Source of the DNA: Cyclobacterium lianum | Lineage (GTDB): Bacteria > Bacteroidota > Bacteroidia > Cytophagales > Cyclobacteriaceae | Length of the DNA stretch: 64,000 nucleotides | Direction: 5' to 3' | NCBI RefSeq assembly: GCF_900143075.1 | Contig: NZ_FRCY01000020.1 | Location: 40,351-104,350, forward strand | In this document: positions 25,356 through 34,510 of the stretch, piece by piece | How the letters are laid out: every line of letters begins with the position of its first letter | Position numbering within the stretch: position 1 is the first letter of the stretch | The notes under the pieces: generated by a model | What the model saw: only the letters and a program-made list of their open reading frames with translations | What the model was told of the DNA's origin: nothing | The model's database searches: none | Translations under genes and position numbers: made by a program

Positions 25356-26888
25356 ATGAAATATTTTAAAGCATTATATATTCACCATGTGTTAATAGGG
25401 TTGCTGGTCTTGTTGGCCGTATCCTGTACGGATTTTCTGGAAAGAAATCCAACCACACAGATTTCAGGTCCGACATTCTGGAATTCGCAAAAGGATGCAG
25501 ACCTGGCGCTTGCAGGGGTGTATTCCAGACTCAATAACAATACCTTCAATCATGAAGGGGTCTATTCACTGGCCATCATGGCTGGTGATGCCAATGAGGG
25601 TGGTCAAAGCCTGGGGGCCGCTTCTACCGGTACTTTTGCCATGGGTATCATGGAAGCGGTGTCCGGAGGGCTACTGGCCAACGTATACAACCATTGTTAT
25701 CAGGGGATTGCCACCTGTAACTATTTTCTGGAAAACATAGACAGGGTAGACATGCCCGCAGAGCGAATTACCAGATACAAGGGCGAGGTACTTTTTTTGC
25801 GCGCATTTTTCTATTTTACATTGGCCGACTTTTATGGAGGGGTACCGATATATACTACCCCGGTGTCTGCCGATGAGGCTAAAGTGGCCAAAAGCAGCAG
25901 GGAGCAAGTGATCGATCAGGTGTTGGCTGATTTGGATGTGGCCATTTCCAGTCTGCCCAATACCGATTACAGCTCCAGCGGTCATGCTGTCAGGGGGTCT
26001 GCACTGGCGCTGAAGAGCAGGGTGCATCTGTTTGAATCGGATTGGGCCGCTGCCGCTCAGGCGGCCTCGCAGGTCATGTCCGATGGACAGTTTAGCCTCT
26101 ATGAAGAAAATTGGGCTAATATTTTTCTGGCAGAGGGCCAGAACGACAACCCGGAAATCATGTTTTCTACCAGGTATTTAAATCCCGATAATTTCAGCAA
26201 TCAGGATATCCGGATTTTATGGCATGGGATATGGAATCCCCGGGCCGAACTGAGGGATGCATTTGAATGTATTGATGGCTTGCCCATCGATGAGTCCCCC
26301 TTGTATGATCCCGACAACTGGAAAGAAAACAGGGATCCGCGTTTGGCAAAGACCATGCGTGGATTTGATGAGCCGGCCGTAAAGGCCTCTGGAGAAGTGG
26401 TGGAATTTGCCTACAATGGCGTGTCCATGACAGGCTTGATGCCAGCAAAAGGAGGCAATGTGGAAACGCTGCCGATCGACTATTCCACCAAAAGTGAACA
26501 AGACTGGGTATTGATCCGGTACGCAGAAGTTTTGCTGAATTTTGCTGAAGCCACCAACGAGCTGAGCGGTCCCACTCAGGCTGTTTATGATGCAGTAAAT
26601 GCTGTCAGAACCCGCCCAGGGGTGGATATGCCCACCTTGCCGGAAGGTTTGAGCCAGGATGAGATGCGGGATCGGATCAGGAATGAACGAAGGGTAGAAT
26701 TTGCCTTTGAAGGCATGCGGTACAGGGATATCAAAAGGTGGAAATATGCCGAGGTGTACATTCCTACGCTGGTGGAGCCGGGATCCGGTATCCAGAGACA
26801 GTTTGACCCTTCCAAGCACTATTTGTTCCCCTTCCCCCAATCCGAAATCGACATCAACCCAAATCTGGTACAGAATCCGGGTTATTGA
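25356..26888 (+). CDS. SusD/RagB glycan-binding lipoprotein 1
   Basis: A 510-aa surface lipoprotein: signal with lipobox AVSC (Cys near residue 24), then TPR-like SusD fold. Family marks are DFLERNPTTQISG after the Cys, FLRAFFYFTLADFYGGVPI, and the C-terminal ERRVEFAFEGMRYRDIKRWK with the ending PFPQSEIDINPNLVQNPGY. It caps the SusC barrel and captures glycan. It follows susC1 by 20 bases and is ended by a strong terminator. Confidence 0.95.
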   Translation: MKYFKALYIHHVLIGLLVLLAVSCTDFLERNPTTQISGPTFWNSQKDADLALAGVYSRLNNNTFNHEGVYSLAIMAGDANEGGQSLGAASTGTFAMGIMEAVSGGLLANVYNHCYQGIATCNYFLENIDRVDMPAERITRYKGEVLFLRAFFYFTLADFYGGVPIYTTPVSADEAKVAKSSREQVIDQVLADLDVAISSLPNTDYSSSGHAVRGSALALKSRVHLFESDWAAAAQAASQVMSDGQFSLYEENWANIFLAEGQNDNPEIMFSTRYLNPDNFSNQDIRILWHGIWNPRAELRDAFECIDGLPIDESPLYDPDNWKENRDPRLAKTMRGFDEPAVKASGEVVEFAYNGVSMTGLMPAKGGNVETLPIDYSTKSEQDWVLIRYAEVLLNFAEATNELSGPTQAVYDAVNAVRTRPGVDMPTLPEGLSQDEMRDRIRNERRVEFAFEGMRYRDIKRWKYAEVYIPTLVEPGSGIQRQFDPSKHYLFPFPQSEIDINPNLVQNPGY

Positions 26889-26898
26889 TTGCAACACT

Positions 26899-26943
26899 AA
26901 AAATAAAACATGAAGGCCTCAGGCTTTCATGTTTTATTTTTTA
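26899..26943 (+). terminator. Intrinsic terminator of the SusC1/D1 operon
   Basis: ATAAAACATGAAGGCC pairs with GGCTTTCATGTTTTAT over a three-base loop (one G-T type pair), followed by a run of T. The stem is symmetric, with A before and T after, so it may serve both strands. Confidence 0.85.
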
Positions 26944-26982
26944 ATTTTATGTTTATCCGGATCATAAATCACTCAAATCCCT

Positions 26983-27405
26983 ATGGCTGCGATTCCACCC
27001 TTTCACCTTGCTTTCCCGGTCAGGGACATTGAAGAAACCAGGACGTTCTACCAGGATTTGCTGGGTTGTGAAATAGGCAGAAGCACCGAAAAATGGATAG
27101 ATTTCAATTTTTTCGGACACCAGCTCTCTGCTCATGTGAAACCGGAAGAATTGGCCCTGGTAAATGCCAATCAGGTAGACGGTAAAAATGTTCCTGTCCG
27201 TCATTTTGGGGTGGTTTTAGATTGGGAAGGTTGGCATGAACTTGCGGACAGATTAAAAAATCACCAGGTCAAATTTATCATTGAACCCCATATCCGGTTC
27301 AAAGGGGAAGTTGGGGAGCAGGCAACCCTATTTTTTCTGGATCCAAGCGGCAATGCGCTGGAATTCAAAGCATTTGAGGACGAGAAGCAAACATTTTCCA
27401 GGTAA
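26983..27405 (+). CDS. VOC family protein (glyoxalase/dioxygenase-like)
   Basis: A 140-aa single-copy VOC protein. Visible are FHLAFPVRDIEETRTFYQDL with the first metal His, RHFGVVLDWEGWHEL with a second His, and FLDPSGNALEFKAFED with the terminal Glu. These ligands are those expected for a metal-binding VOC enzyme, and this group is often annotated as a dioxygenase-like or extradiol-like protein. It stands alone after the operon terminator; a promoter was not distinguished. Confidence 0.85.
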   Translation: MAAIPPFHLAFPVRDIEETRTFYQDLLGCEIGRSTEKWIDFNFFGHQLSAHVKPEELALVNANQVDGKNVPVRHFGVVLDWEGWHELADRLKNHQVKFIIEPHIRFKGEVGEQATLFFLDPSGNALEFKAFEDEKQTFSR

Positions 27406-27472
27406 GTAGGTGTTAGTTTAATAAAATTGATTACTTTGTAATCTTAATTTATTCTCCATTAAACTAACCTTT

Positions 27473-27637
27473 ATGTTGTTCTCCATTATTGCCTACGGGG
27501 TATTTTATCTGGCTGTAATTGCTACAGCAGTTTACTTTATTTTTACCTGGGTCAACAGGTATTTTAACCTGAAAAAGGAGCAAAACGACTTGTTGAGACA
27601 AATCATTCATAAAATAGACAAGAATCCGTTCGCCTGA
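27473..27637 (+). CDS. 54-aa single-pass membrane protein
   Basis: A 54-aa frame too short for most gene lists. ATG 27473 to TGA 27635. One membrane helix (residues about 3-26: IIAYGVFYLAVIATAVYFIF) precedes an amphipathic, Lys/Gln-rich tail (FNLKKEQNDLLRQIIHKIDK) that looks like a short coiled coil. A TTACTTTG -7-like box lies about 40 bases upstream. The clean membrane-plus-coil layout suggests a real gene; the function is unknown. Confidence 0.55.
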   Translation: MLFSIIAYGVFYLAVIATAVYFIFTWVNRYFNLKKEQNDLLRQIIHKIDKNPFA

Positions 27638-27727
27638 AGCGGCGGCTGGATCTTAGAGAAAGGTGAATACAACGTGAAGCTTGTTTTTTGAAAAACGAAA
27701 AAACGATTTTTAATGTAAAAAGGGTTT

Positions 27728-27735
27728 TACATTTG
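27728..27735 (+). promoter_or_regulatory. -7 promoter element of the phosphodiesterase gene
   Basis: TACATTTG is an exact TAnnTTTG match 40 bases before the ATG at 27776. The -33 element is only weakly matched (a T-rich stretch at 27707-27711). Confidence 0.5.
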
Positions 27736-27775
27736 TGGAAGTAATCCGCTTTTCGTCATTTTTGTTCCAGAGTAT

Positions 27776-29029
27776 ATGAAGGTCTTGTCGTTAGGTATTT
27801 GCCTGCTTCTTTTACTGCTTTTTTCCGGATTTGGACTTTATGCCCAGGAAAAAGAGCAATATTTGATTTTGATTTCTCTTGACGGCTACCGGTATGACTA
27901 TACAGAAAGGTTTAAGCCTGAAAATCTCAGCCGTTTTATAGAACAAGGGACTGCTGCTCAGGCCATGATACCTTCATTTCCCACCAAAACCTTTCCCAAC
28001 CATTACACCATTGCCACCGGTATGCTTCCCGAAAACCACGGTTTGGTGGACAACTCCTTTTATGAACCCGAAAAGGATCAGGTTTACAGCATGGGCAATA
28101 GAAGCATTGTGGAGGACGGATACTGGTATGGAGGTACACCTATTTGGGTCCTGGCAGAACAAAATGGAATTAAGGCTGCCAGCTACTTTTTCGTTGGTTC
28201 GGAAGCACCGATAAAAGGAATCCGACCCAGTTATTATTATTCCTTTGATGCAAGCGTTCCAAATCTGACCCGGATCTCCAAAGTTTTCGAATGGCTTCAA
28301 CTACCTGAAGATGAACGCCCAAGACTCATTACCCTGTATTTTTCAGATATGGATGATGTTGGCCACCGGTATGGACCCGAAAATGATGAAAAATTACAAG
28401 AAAGCCTTGATCGGCTGGACCATGAATTGGGAGCCTTGTTTGAGGGCTTAAAAAGTTTTGACCTGGATATCAATATCATCATAGTATCCGACCATGGGAT
28501 GACCAATGTGCCAAAGGAAAACCTGCTGAACCTCGACAATATTACCGAAGGCCTTGAGGCAAGGGTTGTAAATAACGGTGCCCTGGCACATGTTTACCTG
28601 GAAGAACCCGGGGAGACAGACAAAGTTTGTCAGCAGATAAACGGGCAAAAAGGGCCCTACAGAGCGGTGAAAGTACAAGACCTGACCTATTACAAAAGCC
28701 CTGAGAAATATAAAAACAGAAAAGGAAATATCCTGGTCATGCCGGACTTGGGATTTTATCTTGCCACCACCAAAGGAATGGTGACCTACCAAAATCGTTC
28801 TGCCATGTTTCAAACGGAAGTTTTTGGCGAACATGGCTATAGTCCGGAATTTCAGGACCTGCATGGTATTTTTTATGCCAATGGGCCGGCAATAAAGGAA
28901 GGTTTGAGGATTCCGCCTTTTCAGAATATCCATGTATATCCCTTACTTTGCTCAATTTTGGACCTTAGAGCTCCAGACGATATTGATGGCGATTTTGAGG
29001 TGTTGGAGCCCGTTTTGAGAGGGAAATAA
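27776..29029 (+). CDS. Ectonucleotide pyrophosphatase/phosphodiesterase (NPP) family protein
   Basis: A 417-aa exported enzyme of the alkaline-phosphatase superfamily: signal peptide (about 1-23, ending GLYAQ), the metal/substrate strand ILISLDGYRYDYTERF, the catalytic Thr in FPTKTFPNHYTIATG, then FSDMDDVGHRYGP and VSDHGMT (metal Asp/His pairs) and FGEHGYSP. These give all the usual two-zinc ligands. NPP enzymes hydrolyse phosphodiester or pyrophosphate bonds of nucleotides or phospholipids. Full length; it has its own -7 box at 27728. The substrate is unknown. Confidence 0.92.
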   Translation: MKVLSLGICLLLLLLFSGFGLYAQEKEQYLILISLDGYRYDYTERFKPENLSRFIEQGTAAQAMIPSFPTKTFPNHYTIATGMLPENHGLVDNSFYEPEKDQVYSMGNRSIVEDGYWYGGTPIWVLAEQNGIKAASYFFVGSEAPIKGIRPSYYYSFDASVPNLTRISKVFEWLQLPEDERPRLITLYFSDMDDVGHRYGPENDEKLQESLDRLDHELGALFEGLKSFDLDINIIIVSDHGMTNVPKENLLNLDNITEGLEARVVNNGALAHVYLEEPGETDKVCQQINGQKGPYRAVKVQDLTYYKSPEKYKNRKGNILVMPDLGFYLATTKGMVTYQNRSAMFQTEVFGEHGYSPEFQDLHGIFYANGPAIKEGLRIPPFQNIHVYPLLCSILDLRAPDDIDGDFEVLEPVLRGK

Positions 29030-29650
29030 GAATGACTTCCCCTTAAAATGGACGATTTTTCTGACCTGCTTTTTCGGATTTCTTTTAAAAAAGCAAACTG
29101 CCTGATCATGTCATACTGGTAATGAAAGTAGCCGAATCAGATTGAAGGTGTATTTCAATTTTCCCGAAATTTATTCCTGATGAGTTCAATTATGTGATCA
29201 ATACCCTTCATCCGGAATTTTATCTGGTAAAGTTGATTGATGTACTGCCTTTTTATTTTGATAAGGGGCTTTGACCCTATTTGCCGGACAAATTAACTCC
29301 TATCTACGAGATTTAAGATTGAAAGGAGAGAAATGCCTTAGCAGATTTTCCAGGGAGGTATTGAAATTGCTACAGTTTATTTTGATCAAACCCAAAAGTG
29401 ATACCCAATTAATTCTTTTAGATTCAAAGGGGAAATCCCAGGCAATTGGTTAAAATTCATGATATTCTCTATCTTTAAATCATTGAATCCCGGAAAATGG
29501 AGCGGCTTAAAGTGCTGATGTCGGAAAGGATGTTTGCTTCCTGTAAGCGACAACGAAGTCGGCAGGATAATGGTGAGCTTAGAAGTGACCAAAGTGCCAG
29601 GTTCAAATCGGACGAAAACCCAGATATTTTAAATTATTAAACATAATAGC
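29030..29650. other. Non-coding stretch with scraps of decayed coding sequence
   Basis: No intact gene. One frame (about 29161-29274) reads as protein-like before a stop, including KFIPDEFNYVINTLHPEFYL, and could be the relic of a transposase or other gene. The short plus-strand frame 29271-29453 is also protein-like but starts nowhere convincing. The rest shows nothing. Confidence 0.35.
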
Positions 29651-29968
29651 ATGAAATTCCTCCCTTATGTTGTAATCTATTTGCTCTCCTTAAATTTAAC
29701 CGCACAATCCAGCAATAAATCTGCTTTGCTGGGTGAATCGGGTACAAACCAAGAAACCCAGCGATATCCTGGGGCCAAACAAAAAACTCCATTAAAAGCT
29801 TTAATCGTTGACGGCCAGAACAACCATGCGGTATGGCCAAAATCTACCATAATGATGAAGCAGTACCTGGAAGAAACCGGAAAGGTTACCATTCCTGTCC
29901 CGCAGGATTTTCCTACTGCCGAAACATCAAGCAGCAGGGAATTTACGTTGAAAATTGACGTGCAATAA
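29651..29968 (+). pseudogene. Truncated ThuA-like protein (N-terminal fragment)
   Basis: A 105-aa frame with a signal peptide (about 1-18, ending NLTAQ), then the first strand and helix of the ThuA/trehalose-utilisation fold: LKALIVDGQNNHAVWPKS followed by MMKQYLEETG. In full proteins of this type the fold runs on for more than 200 residues; here it departs after the helix into an unrelated ending (KLIDVQ-type tail). It is probably a 3'-deleted gene. ThuA proteins accompany Gfo/Idh/MocA oxidoreductases in sugar loci, and one lies 335 bases downstream, so this was likely once its partner. Confidence 0.65.
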
Positions 29969-30302
29969 GACCAAATGGTAATACCAGCCATTGGATCAAG
30001 CCCTTCTTTGATGCCATTTTTTGTTTCTCATTTCTTTAAGCACTTTCCAGAGTAAAAAGGGGTAAGGAAGGCGTCATCATCAGATAGCTCATGACGAAGA
30101 AGAGAGTACTGAAACCTGAATTTTCAAAATTTCTAAGATTTATCTATTAAATTTTAACCTATTTACTTTGATTTTACCTTAATTTTCATGATCCTGTGAG
30201 ACACAATCATATTTACCTCGTTTTTAACTTCTGAAGCATAATGTTTGGCTTGAAACATAAAAAGATAACCGATTAAACAAAAGATCCTTTAAATAAACTA
30301 TA
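29969..30302. other. Intergenic region upstream of the exported oxidoreductase
   Basis: A+T-rich, no gene seen. TATTTACTTTG near 30160-30172 is a plausible -7 element for the gene at 30303, but the TA spacing is off by one. Confidence 0.35.
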
Positions 30303-31655
30303 ATGAATACAACCAGAAGAACATTTTTAAAATCAGCGTCAACAGCTGGTTTAGGAGCATTTTTTATTCCTAATTTTATTGAACGCCCACCAAGTACAAA
30401 ATTGCGTTTTGCAATGATTGGTGTAGGTGCCAGAGGTCGTGCCAGTTGGAGCCAGGTGGCCGTAGAGGATATTGTGGCTATGTGTGATGTTGACGACAGA
30501 ATGACTGAAGATGCCTACAAAACGGTAACTAAAGCTAAAAAGTACAAAGATTTCAGGCTGATGTTTGACGAAATGGCCAGCGAAATTGATGCAGTAATGA
30601 TTGCTACACCTGACCACACCCATTTCCCTGCGGCAATGGCTGCCATGCAGCTTGGTAAACATGTATTGGTAGAAAAACCACTGGTGCATAATATCTGGCA
30701 ATGCCGCACCATGAAAAAAGCAGCGAAACATTATGGTATTGTTTCGCAAATGGCAAATCAGGGACATACAACCCATGGAATCAGACTGGTAAAAGAATGG
30801 TATGATGCGGGGGTTCTTGGAGAGGTAAAAGAAGTAATTAGATGGGGAGGTCCGACAACTTTTAGTCCGGATGGATATTTCTCGAAGCCTGAAGGGTTCC
30901 CATTTCCAGTACATGAAGTACCTACAGGTTTAGATTGGGATTTATGGAAAGGTCCCGCAGCTGATCTTCCTTTTAATAATGAGTATGCACCTAAATCATG
31001 GAGAACTTTCTACGATTTTGGTAGCGGAGCAATGGCCGACTGGTGTTGTCATACCTTAGATGCTCCTTTCTGGGCATTGGACCTGGGCATGCCACATACC
31101 GTAGATGCGGTGGTACCAAATCCCGAAGTACCTGATCACAGCATGATTGCACAGGAATCAACGATAACCTGGCAATTTGGAGCTCGCGGTAATCAACCAC
31201 CTGTTACCATGAAATGGATTGAGGGCATGGGCAAACCGGAATTAAAAGAGGAGTATGGGCTCGAGGAGATGCCGGATAATGGGATGATTATCATCGGTTC
31301 TAAGAAGACACTGTACCATGGTGGTCGTCCAAACAATCCCCGGTTACTTGTGCCTGAAGAAGAATGGATAGATTTCCAAAAAAATAAACCAGCAGAGACC
31401 ATTCCAAGAGTGGAAGAAGAAAAACCGGTGCAAGAATGGGTAGCTGCCATCAAAAACGACACCTTGCCGGGCTCAAACTTCGATTATGGTGCTGACTTAA
31501 CCGAAATGGGACTTGTTGGTGTACTAGCGCAACGTTTTGGCGGAACCATTAAATACGACGAAAAAAACATGAAGGCCATTGGTCGTCCAGAGCTAGATGC
31601 ATACATCAAGGAACCAGTTCGTAAAGGATGGTCTTACGGAGAGGAGCTTTGGTAG
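30303..31655 (+). CDS. Tat-exported Gfo/Idh/MocA family oxidoreductase
   Basis: A 450-aa enzyme with a twin-arginine signal (TTRRTFLKSASTAGLGAFF) so it should be folded with its cofactor and exported. Rossmann motif RFAMIGVGARGRA at about 35, EKP motif (LVEKPLVHN) near residue 120, and a long C-terminal alpha/beta domain with DFGSGAMADWCCHTLDAPFW. It is full length for this clade, which is common in marine Bacteroidota with sulfatases and glycan lyases. The reaction (sugar oxidation or related) is unknown. A truncated ThuA gene precedes it. Confidence 0.9.
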   Translation: MNTTRRTFLKSASTAGLGAFFIPNFIERPPSTKLRFAMIGVGARGRASWSQVAVEDIVAMCDVDDRMTEDAYKTVTKAKKYKDFRLMFDEMASEIDAVMIATPDHTHFPAAMAAMQLGKHVLVEKPLVHNIWQCRTMKKAAKHYGIVSQMANQGHTTHGIRLVKEWYDAGVLGEVKEVIRWGGPTTFSPDGYFSKPEGFPFPVHEVPTGLDWDLWKGPAADLPFNNEYAPKSWRTFYDFGSGAMADWCCHTLDAPFWALDLGMPHTVDAVVPNPEVPDHSMIAQESTITWQFGARGNQPPVTMKWIEGMGKPELKEEYGLEEMPDNGMIIIGSKKTLYHGGRPNNPRLLVPEEEWIDFQKNKPAETIPRVEEEKPVQEWVAAIKNDTLPGSNFDYGADLTEMGLVGVLAQRFGGTIKYDEKNMKAIGRPELDAYIKEPVRKGWSYGEELW

Positions 31656-32178
31656 AATAAAACGCCTTGTATAGAAAAATATTGGTGAAAGGTTAGGAAT
31701 CAAATAAAAAACAATTCCCTTAAACCCGCAAACCTTCCGGGATTTGTTGAAAATCAGCCTGAAGTTAAAAATAAGCGAGTGAAACCTGGAAGGTTTTATC
31801 TCTATAAGAACCAATTGATTAAAGATATAGGCTGCGGATTTTAGGTGTTAAATTCGATAGCGGTAGCATTTAATTCATTGTGGCGGCTAGCCAGGGTCAA
31901 AGCAGTTTTCATGCGATGATGTTCACGCCGCTTTCTTTTGGAAAATAGCTGTGCTTTTCCTTATTTCAGGCCACACGCAATTCCATGGGCCTTTTTTTGA
32001 TAATTTTCTGACCGAATTTCCAACCATTTTTTTTATTGCGATAGGGTTTTCCTGTATTTATTCAAAGTAAAAATGAAAGAACAGCAGTCAGTGAAAGAAA
32101 AATGGGAACAAGATTTGGCATTATTAATTAATATAGCGATAATTAAGTATTGATATAATCTAACCCAAAATATCCATC
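31656..32178. other. Intergenic region before the ECF sigma gene
   Basis: No gene recognised. AAACCTTCCGGG (about 31728) and CCTGGAAGGTTT (about 31783) form an 11-of-12 inverted pair with a long loop, possibly the end of the previous transcript. AGGCC (31968) and GGCCT (31988) followed by seven T form a weak terminator-like hairpin. Confidence 0.4.
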
Positions 32179-32778
32179 GTGAAAATTCAGGAAAATCCTA
32201 TTTCTTTTCAAAAGTGGGACGACTTTTGGTTGCTTTTAAGAAAAGGTGACAGAAAAGGCCTGGAGGGAATATACAGACTTTTTTCTCATGAACTTTTTAA
32301 ATATGGATTGGCCCTGGTAAATGATGAAGCATTTATTCAAGACTGCATTCAGGAAGTTTTTATTGACCTTTGGAAATACCATCCTAGCCTGCAAAGGGCA
32401 GACAATGTAAAAGTTTACCTGTTTAAATCCCTATCCCATAAAATCTACCGGGAGAGTAAAAAGAACGCCAAATGGAAAATGGAGACGCTGGATGAAATGG
32501 CTACCATCTCCTATTCCATTGAATCTATGGAAAGTTCACTGATTGGAATACAGCGGGAACAGGTAAATCAGCAGAAGTTAGCCAGCGGAATCGATAAATT
32601 GCCACTTAGGCAAAGGCAGGTCATCCAATTGCTGTTTTTTGAGCGGTTTTCCTACGAAGAAGTCTCCAAAATGATGGGTATCAACCTGCGCTCGGTGTAT
32701 ACGTTGGCCTGGAAAGCGATTGGAAGCCTGAAAAAGCATGTGGTTTCACTGCTTTTAGGGTTATTCTTTTTAATTTGA
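32179..32778 (+). CDS. ECF-type RNA polymerase sigma factor of the SusC2 locus
   Basis: A 199-aa sigma-70 family member with a GTG start; no ATG is available near it. Region 2: DCIQEVFIDLWKYHPSLQRA and VKVYLFKSLSHKIYRESKKN. Region 4: LPLRQRQVIQLLFFERFSYE, then EVSKMMGINLRSVYTLAWKA. This is the Bacteroidota type that pairs with FecR anti-sigma proteins. FecR starts 466 bases downstream after a strong terminator, so sigma and FecR may be separate transcripts. It is expected to activate the SusC2/D2 operon. Confidence 0.92.
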   Translation: MKIQENPISFQKWDDFWLLLRKGDRKGLEGIYRLFSHELFKYGLALVNDEAFIQDCIQEVFIDLWKYHPSLQRADNVKVYLFKSLSHKIYRESKKNAKWKMETLDEMATISYSIESMESSLIGIQREQVNQQKLASGIDKLPLRQRQVIQLLFFERFSYEEVSKMMGINLRSVYTLAWKAIGSLKKHVVSLLLGLFFLI

Positions 32779-32801
32779 AATACTGTAAATTTGATTGTGA
32801 A

Positions 32802-32843
32802 CTTCACCCCCTTTCTCTTTAAGGGGGTGAAGGGGGATTTTTT
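32802..32843 (+). terminator. Intrinsic terminator after the sigma gene
   Basis: CTTCACCCCCTT pairs with AAGGGGGTGAAG (32821-32832) across a short loop, and T-rich sequence follows at 32838. It separates sigma from FecR. Confidence 0.85.
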
Positions 32844-32844
32844 C

Positions 32845-33244
32845 GTTCATTCCGTTTTTTTACGTTTGTATTCCGGATGAAGAAGGTCCTTCATTCTGAT
32901 GGCCCAAATCAGATCCCAAACAAATCTCCCTTCCCGTGGAAAGACTCTTTCCCTATCAATACCGGAAGGGATTTTTTGTATAAAAACCAACTAAACAACG
33001 TATTATAAAATTGACATGCCTTCAAAATCAATTTTTACTTTAGTTATAAGCTGTCTTTTTTCAGGTAGTCCCTATGATTTAGTTTGGAAGTCGGCTGAGA
33101 TGGATATTCTGTTTTAATCGTTTTACGGAGGGCTATCACAGGCTCTAAGGGCTTTTGATCCTTAATTTATAGCCATTTTTAAAAGCGATTTAAGATATTT
33201 TTTCTTTTCGAAGGATAACTTTTTTCACTTTTTGTCTCCTTTGT
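32845..33244. other. Intergenic region between the sigma terminator and FecR
   Basis: No gene seen. A second weak hairpin (TCCCT...AGGGA near 32951-32974 with T after it) is possible. Beyond that it presumably holds the FecR promoter, not resolved here. Confidence 0.35.
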
Positions 33245-34354
33245 ATGAATACCGATAGCATGTGCAAAAAAGATTATACCGTAGAAGATTTTGTTTTGGA
33301 TCCAGAGTTCCAAAAATGGGTGTTGTACCCCGATACCCCCACCAAAATCTATTGGGAGGCCTATGTAGCGGAAAATCCTGGAAAACACAAAGATATGGTT
33401 CAAGCCAGAAAGCTGGTATTGAACATGTCCAGGAAGGAGAGAAAGGTAGATCAAGAGTTCGTAGAAGCTACCTGGAACAACATTGAACAGGCTCTTAACA
33501 AAATCCAGGTTGGAGAAAGGAATAAGAAAGTCATACCCTTGGACTCATCAGGCACACTCAGGAAATTTGAAAAAGAGACTGGCAGGGATTATAATAGATC
33601 CACGCAATTTTACCGTTTGGTGGGCATCCTTGTCCTTACGTTTTCCCTTTCCCTTATCGTCAATTTGTTTTTACCACAGCCTGCGACCCGATTGGCAGAG
33701 CTGCCCGTCGTATATGAGGAGCATATTGCACCTCCCGGTGTAAAATCCAATCTGACCTTACATGATGGCTCTAAGGTTATCCTTAATTCAGGAAGCTCAC
33801 TCCGGTACATCAAAAATTTCGAGCCGCATCAGCGGGTTTTGGAATTGCAAGGAGAAGCATATTTTGAAGTGGCCGAAGACAAAAGCCGGCCCTTTAAAGT
33901 GAAGACCGGTCCGGTCACCACTACTGCCCTGGGTACTTCCTTTAATATCAAAGCCTTTGAAAATGAGCCTTTGGATATTTCCTTGTTCACAGGATTGGTG
34001 GCAGTGGATTTTGATTTGATGTCTTCTCAGAATACAAGGCTTGATAAGGGACAGGGCATGCAAATCAATCTGGCAAGGGAAGAGGTGAAAAAAGTAACTT
34101 TTGATGCGCAGAAGGTGCTGGCCTGGACCAAAAAAACGATTGTATTCGACCATACCTCTATGAACGAAATTAAAAGGGTTTTGGAAAACTGGTATGGTGT
34201 GAAAATTAGATTTGCCAATGTGCCCAGGAATGATCTGGAATTGTCAGGGAAGTTTCAGGATCAGACCCTGGAGAACGTATTGGAAGGGTTGAGCTATTCT
34301 GCCCGATTTAATTTTAGGATAGATAAAGACCAGGTAATCTTAAATTTTAATTAA
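33245..34354 (+). CDS. FecR-family anti-sigma/transmembrane sensor
   Basis: A 369-aa inner-membrane protein: N-terminal cytoplasmic part of about 120 residues that should hold the sigma factor, one membrane helix (about 122-142: LVGILVLTFSLSLIVNLF), a periplasmic FecR domain (IAPPGVKSNLTLHDGSKVILNSGSSLRYIKNF, shown here in pieces: SNLTLHDGSKVILNSGSSL) with GTSFNIKAF, and a C-terminal DUF4974-like domain (EIKRVLENWYGVKIRFANVP, TLENVLEGLSYSARFNFRI). SusC2, with its STN domain, starts 157 bases later. Standard for substrate-induced sigma release. Confidence 0.93.
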   Translation: MNTDSMCKKDYTVEDFVLDPEFQKWVLYPDTPTKIYWEAYVAENPGKHKDMVQARKLVLNMSRKERKVDQEFVEATWNNIEQALNKIQVGERNKKVIPLDSSGTLRKFEKETGRDYNRSTQFYRLVGILVLTFSLSLIVNLFLPQPATRLAELPVVYEEHIAPPGVKSNLTLHDGSKVILNSGSSLRYIKNFEPHQRVLELQGEAYFEVAEDKSRPFKVKTGPVTTTALGTSFNIKAFENEPLDISLFTGLVAVDFDLMSSQNTRLDKGQGMQINLAREEVKKVTFDAQKVLAWTKKTIVFDHTSMNEIKRVLENWYGVKIRFANVPRNDLELSGKFQDQTLENVLEGLSYSARFNFRIDKDQVILNFN

Positions 34355-34396
34355 AAACATGCCTATGGACAAAACCTGATGAACGAAATAGAAAAA

Positions 34397-34464
34397 GGGC
34401 CACAAGTGCGTCAACACCTGTGACCCCAATGTAAGCGGAAACCGGGACGGCCATCCCTGTTCCG
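34397..34464 (+). promoter_or_regulatory. Two tandem hairpins in the susC2 leader
   Basis: Hairpin 1: GGGCCACAAGTG (34397-34408) with CACCTGTGACCC (34415-34426), 10 of 12 pairs, 6-base loop. Hairpin 2: CGGAAACCGGGA (34436-34447) with TCCCTGTTCCG (34454-34464), two stem blocks around a small internal loop. No T-run follows. They lie between FecR and susC2. Confidence 0.5.
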
Positions 34465-34510
34465 TTAAATGTTTATTTAACCGAATAGCCTAAACAAACA
34501 ATGTAAAGAT

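Noticed and set aside
30351..30914. Minus-strand 187-aa frame
   Set aside because: Antisense to the Tat-exported oxidoreductase with clear Rossmann and EKP motifs; no domain on the minus strand.
31966..31998. Strong terminator before the sigma gene
   Set aside because: The stem is only about five pairs with a long loop; reported only as weak within the intergenic entry.
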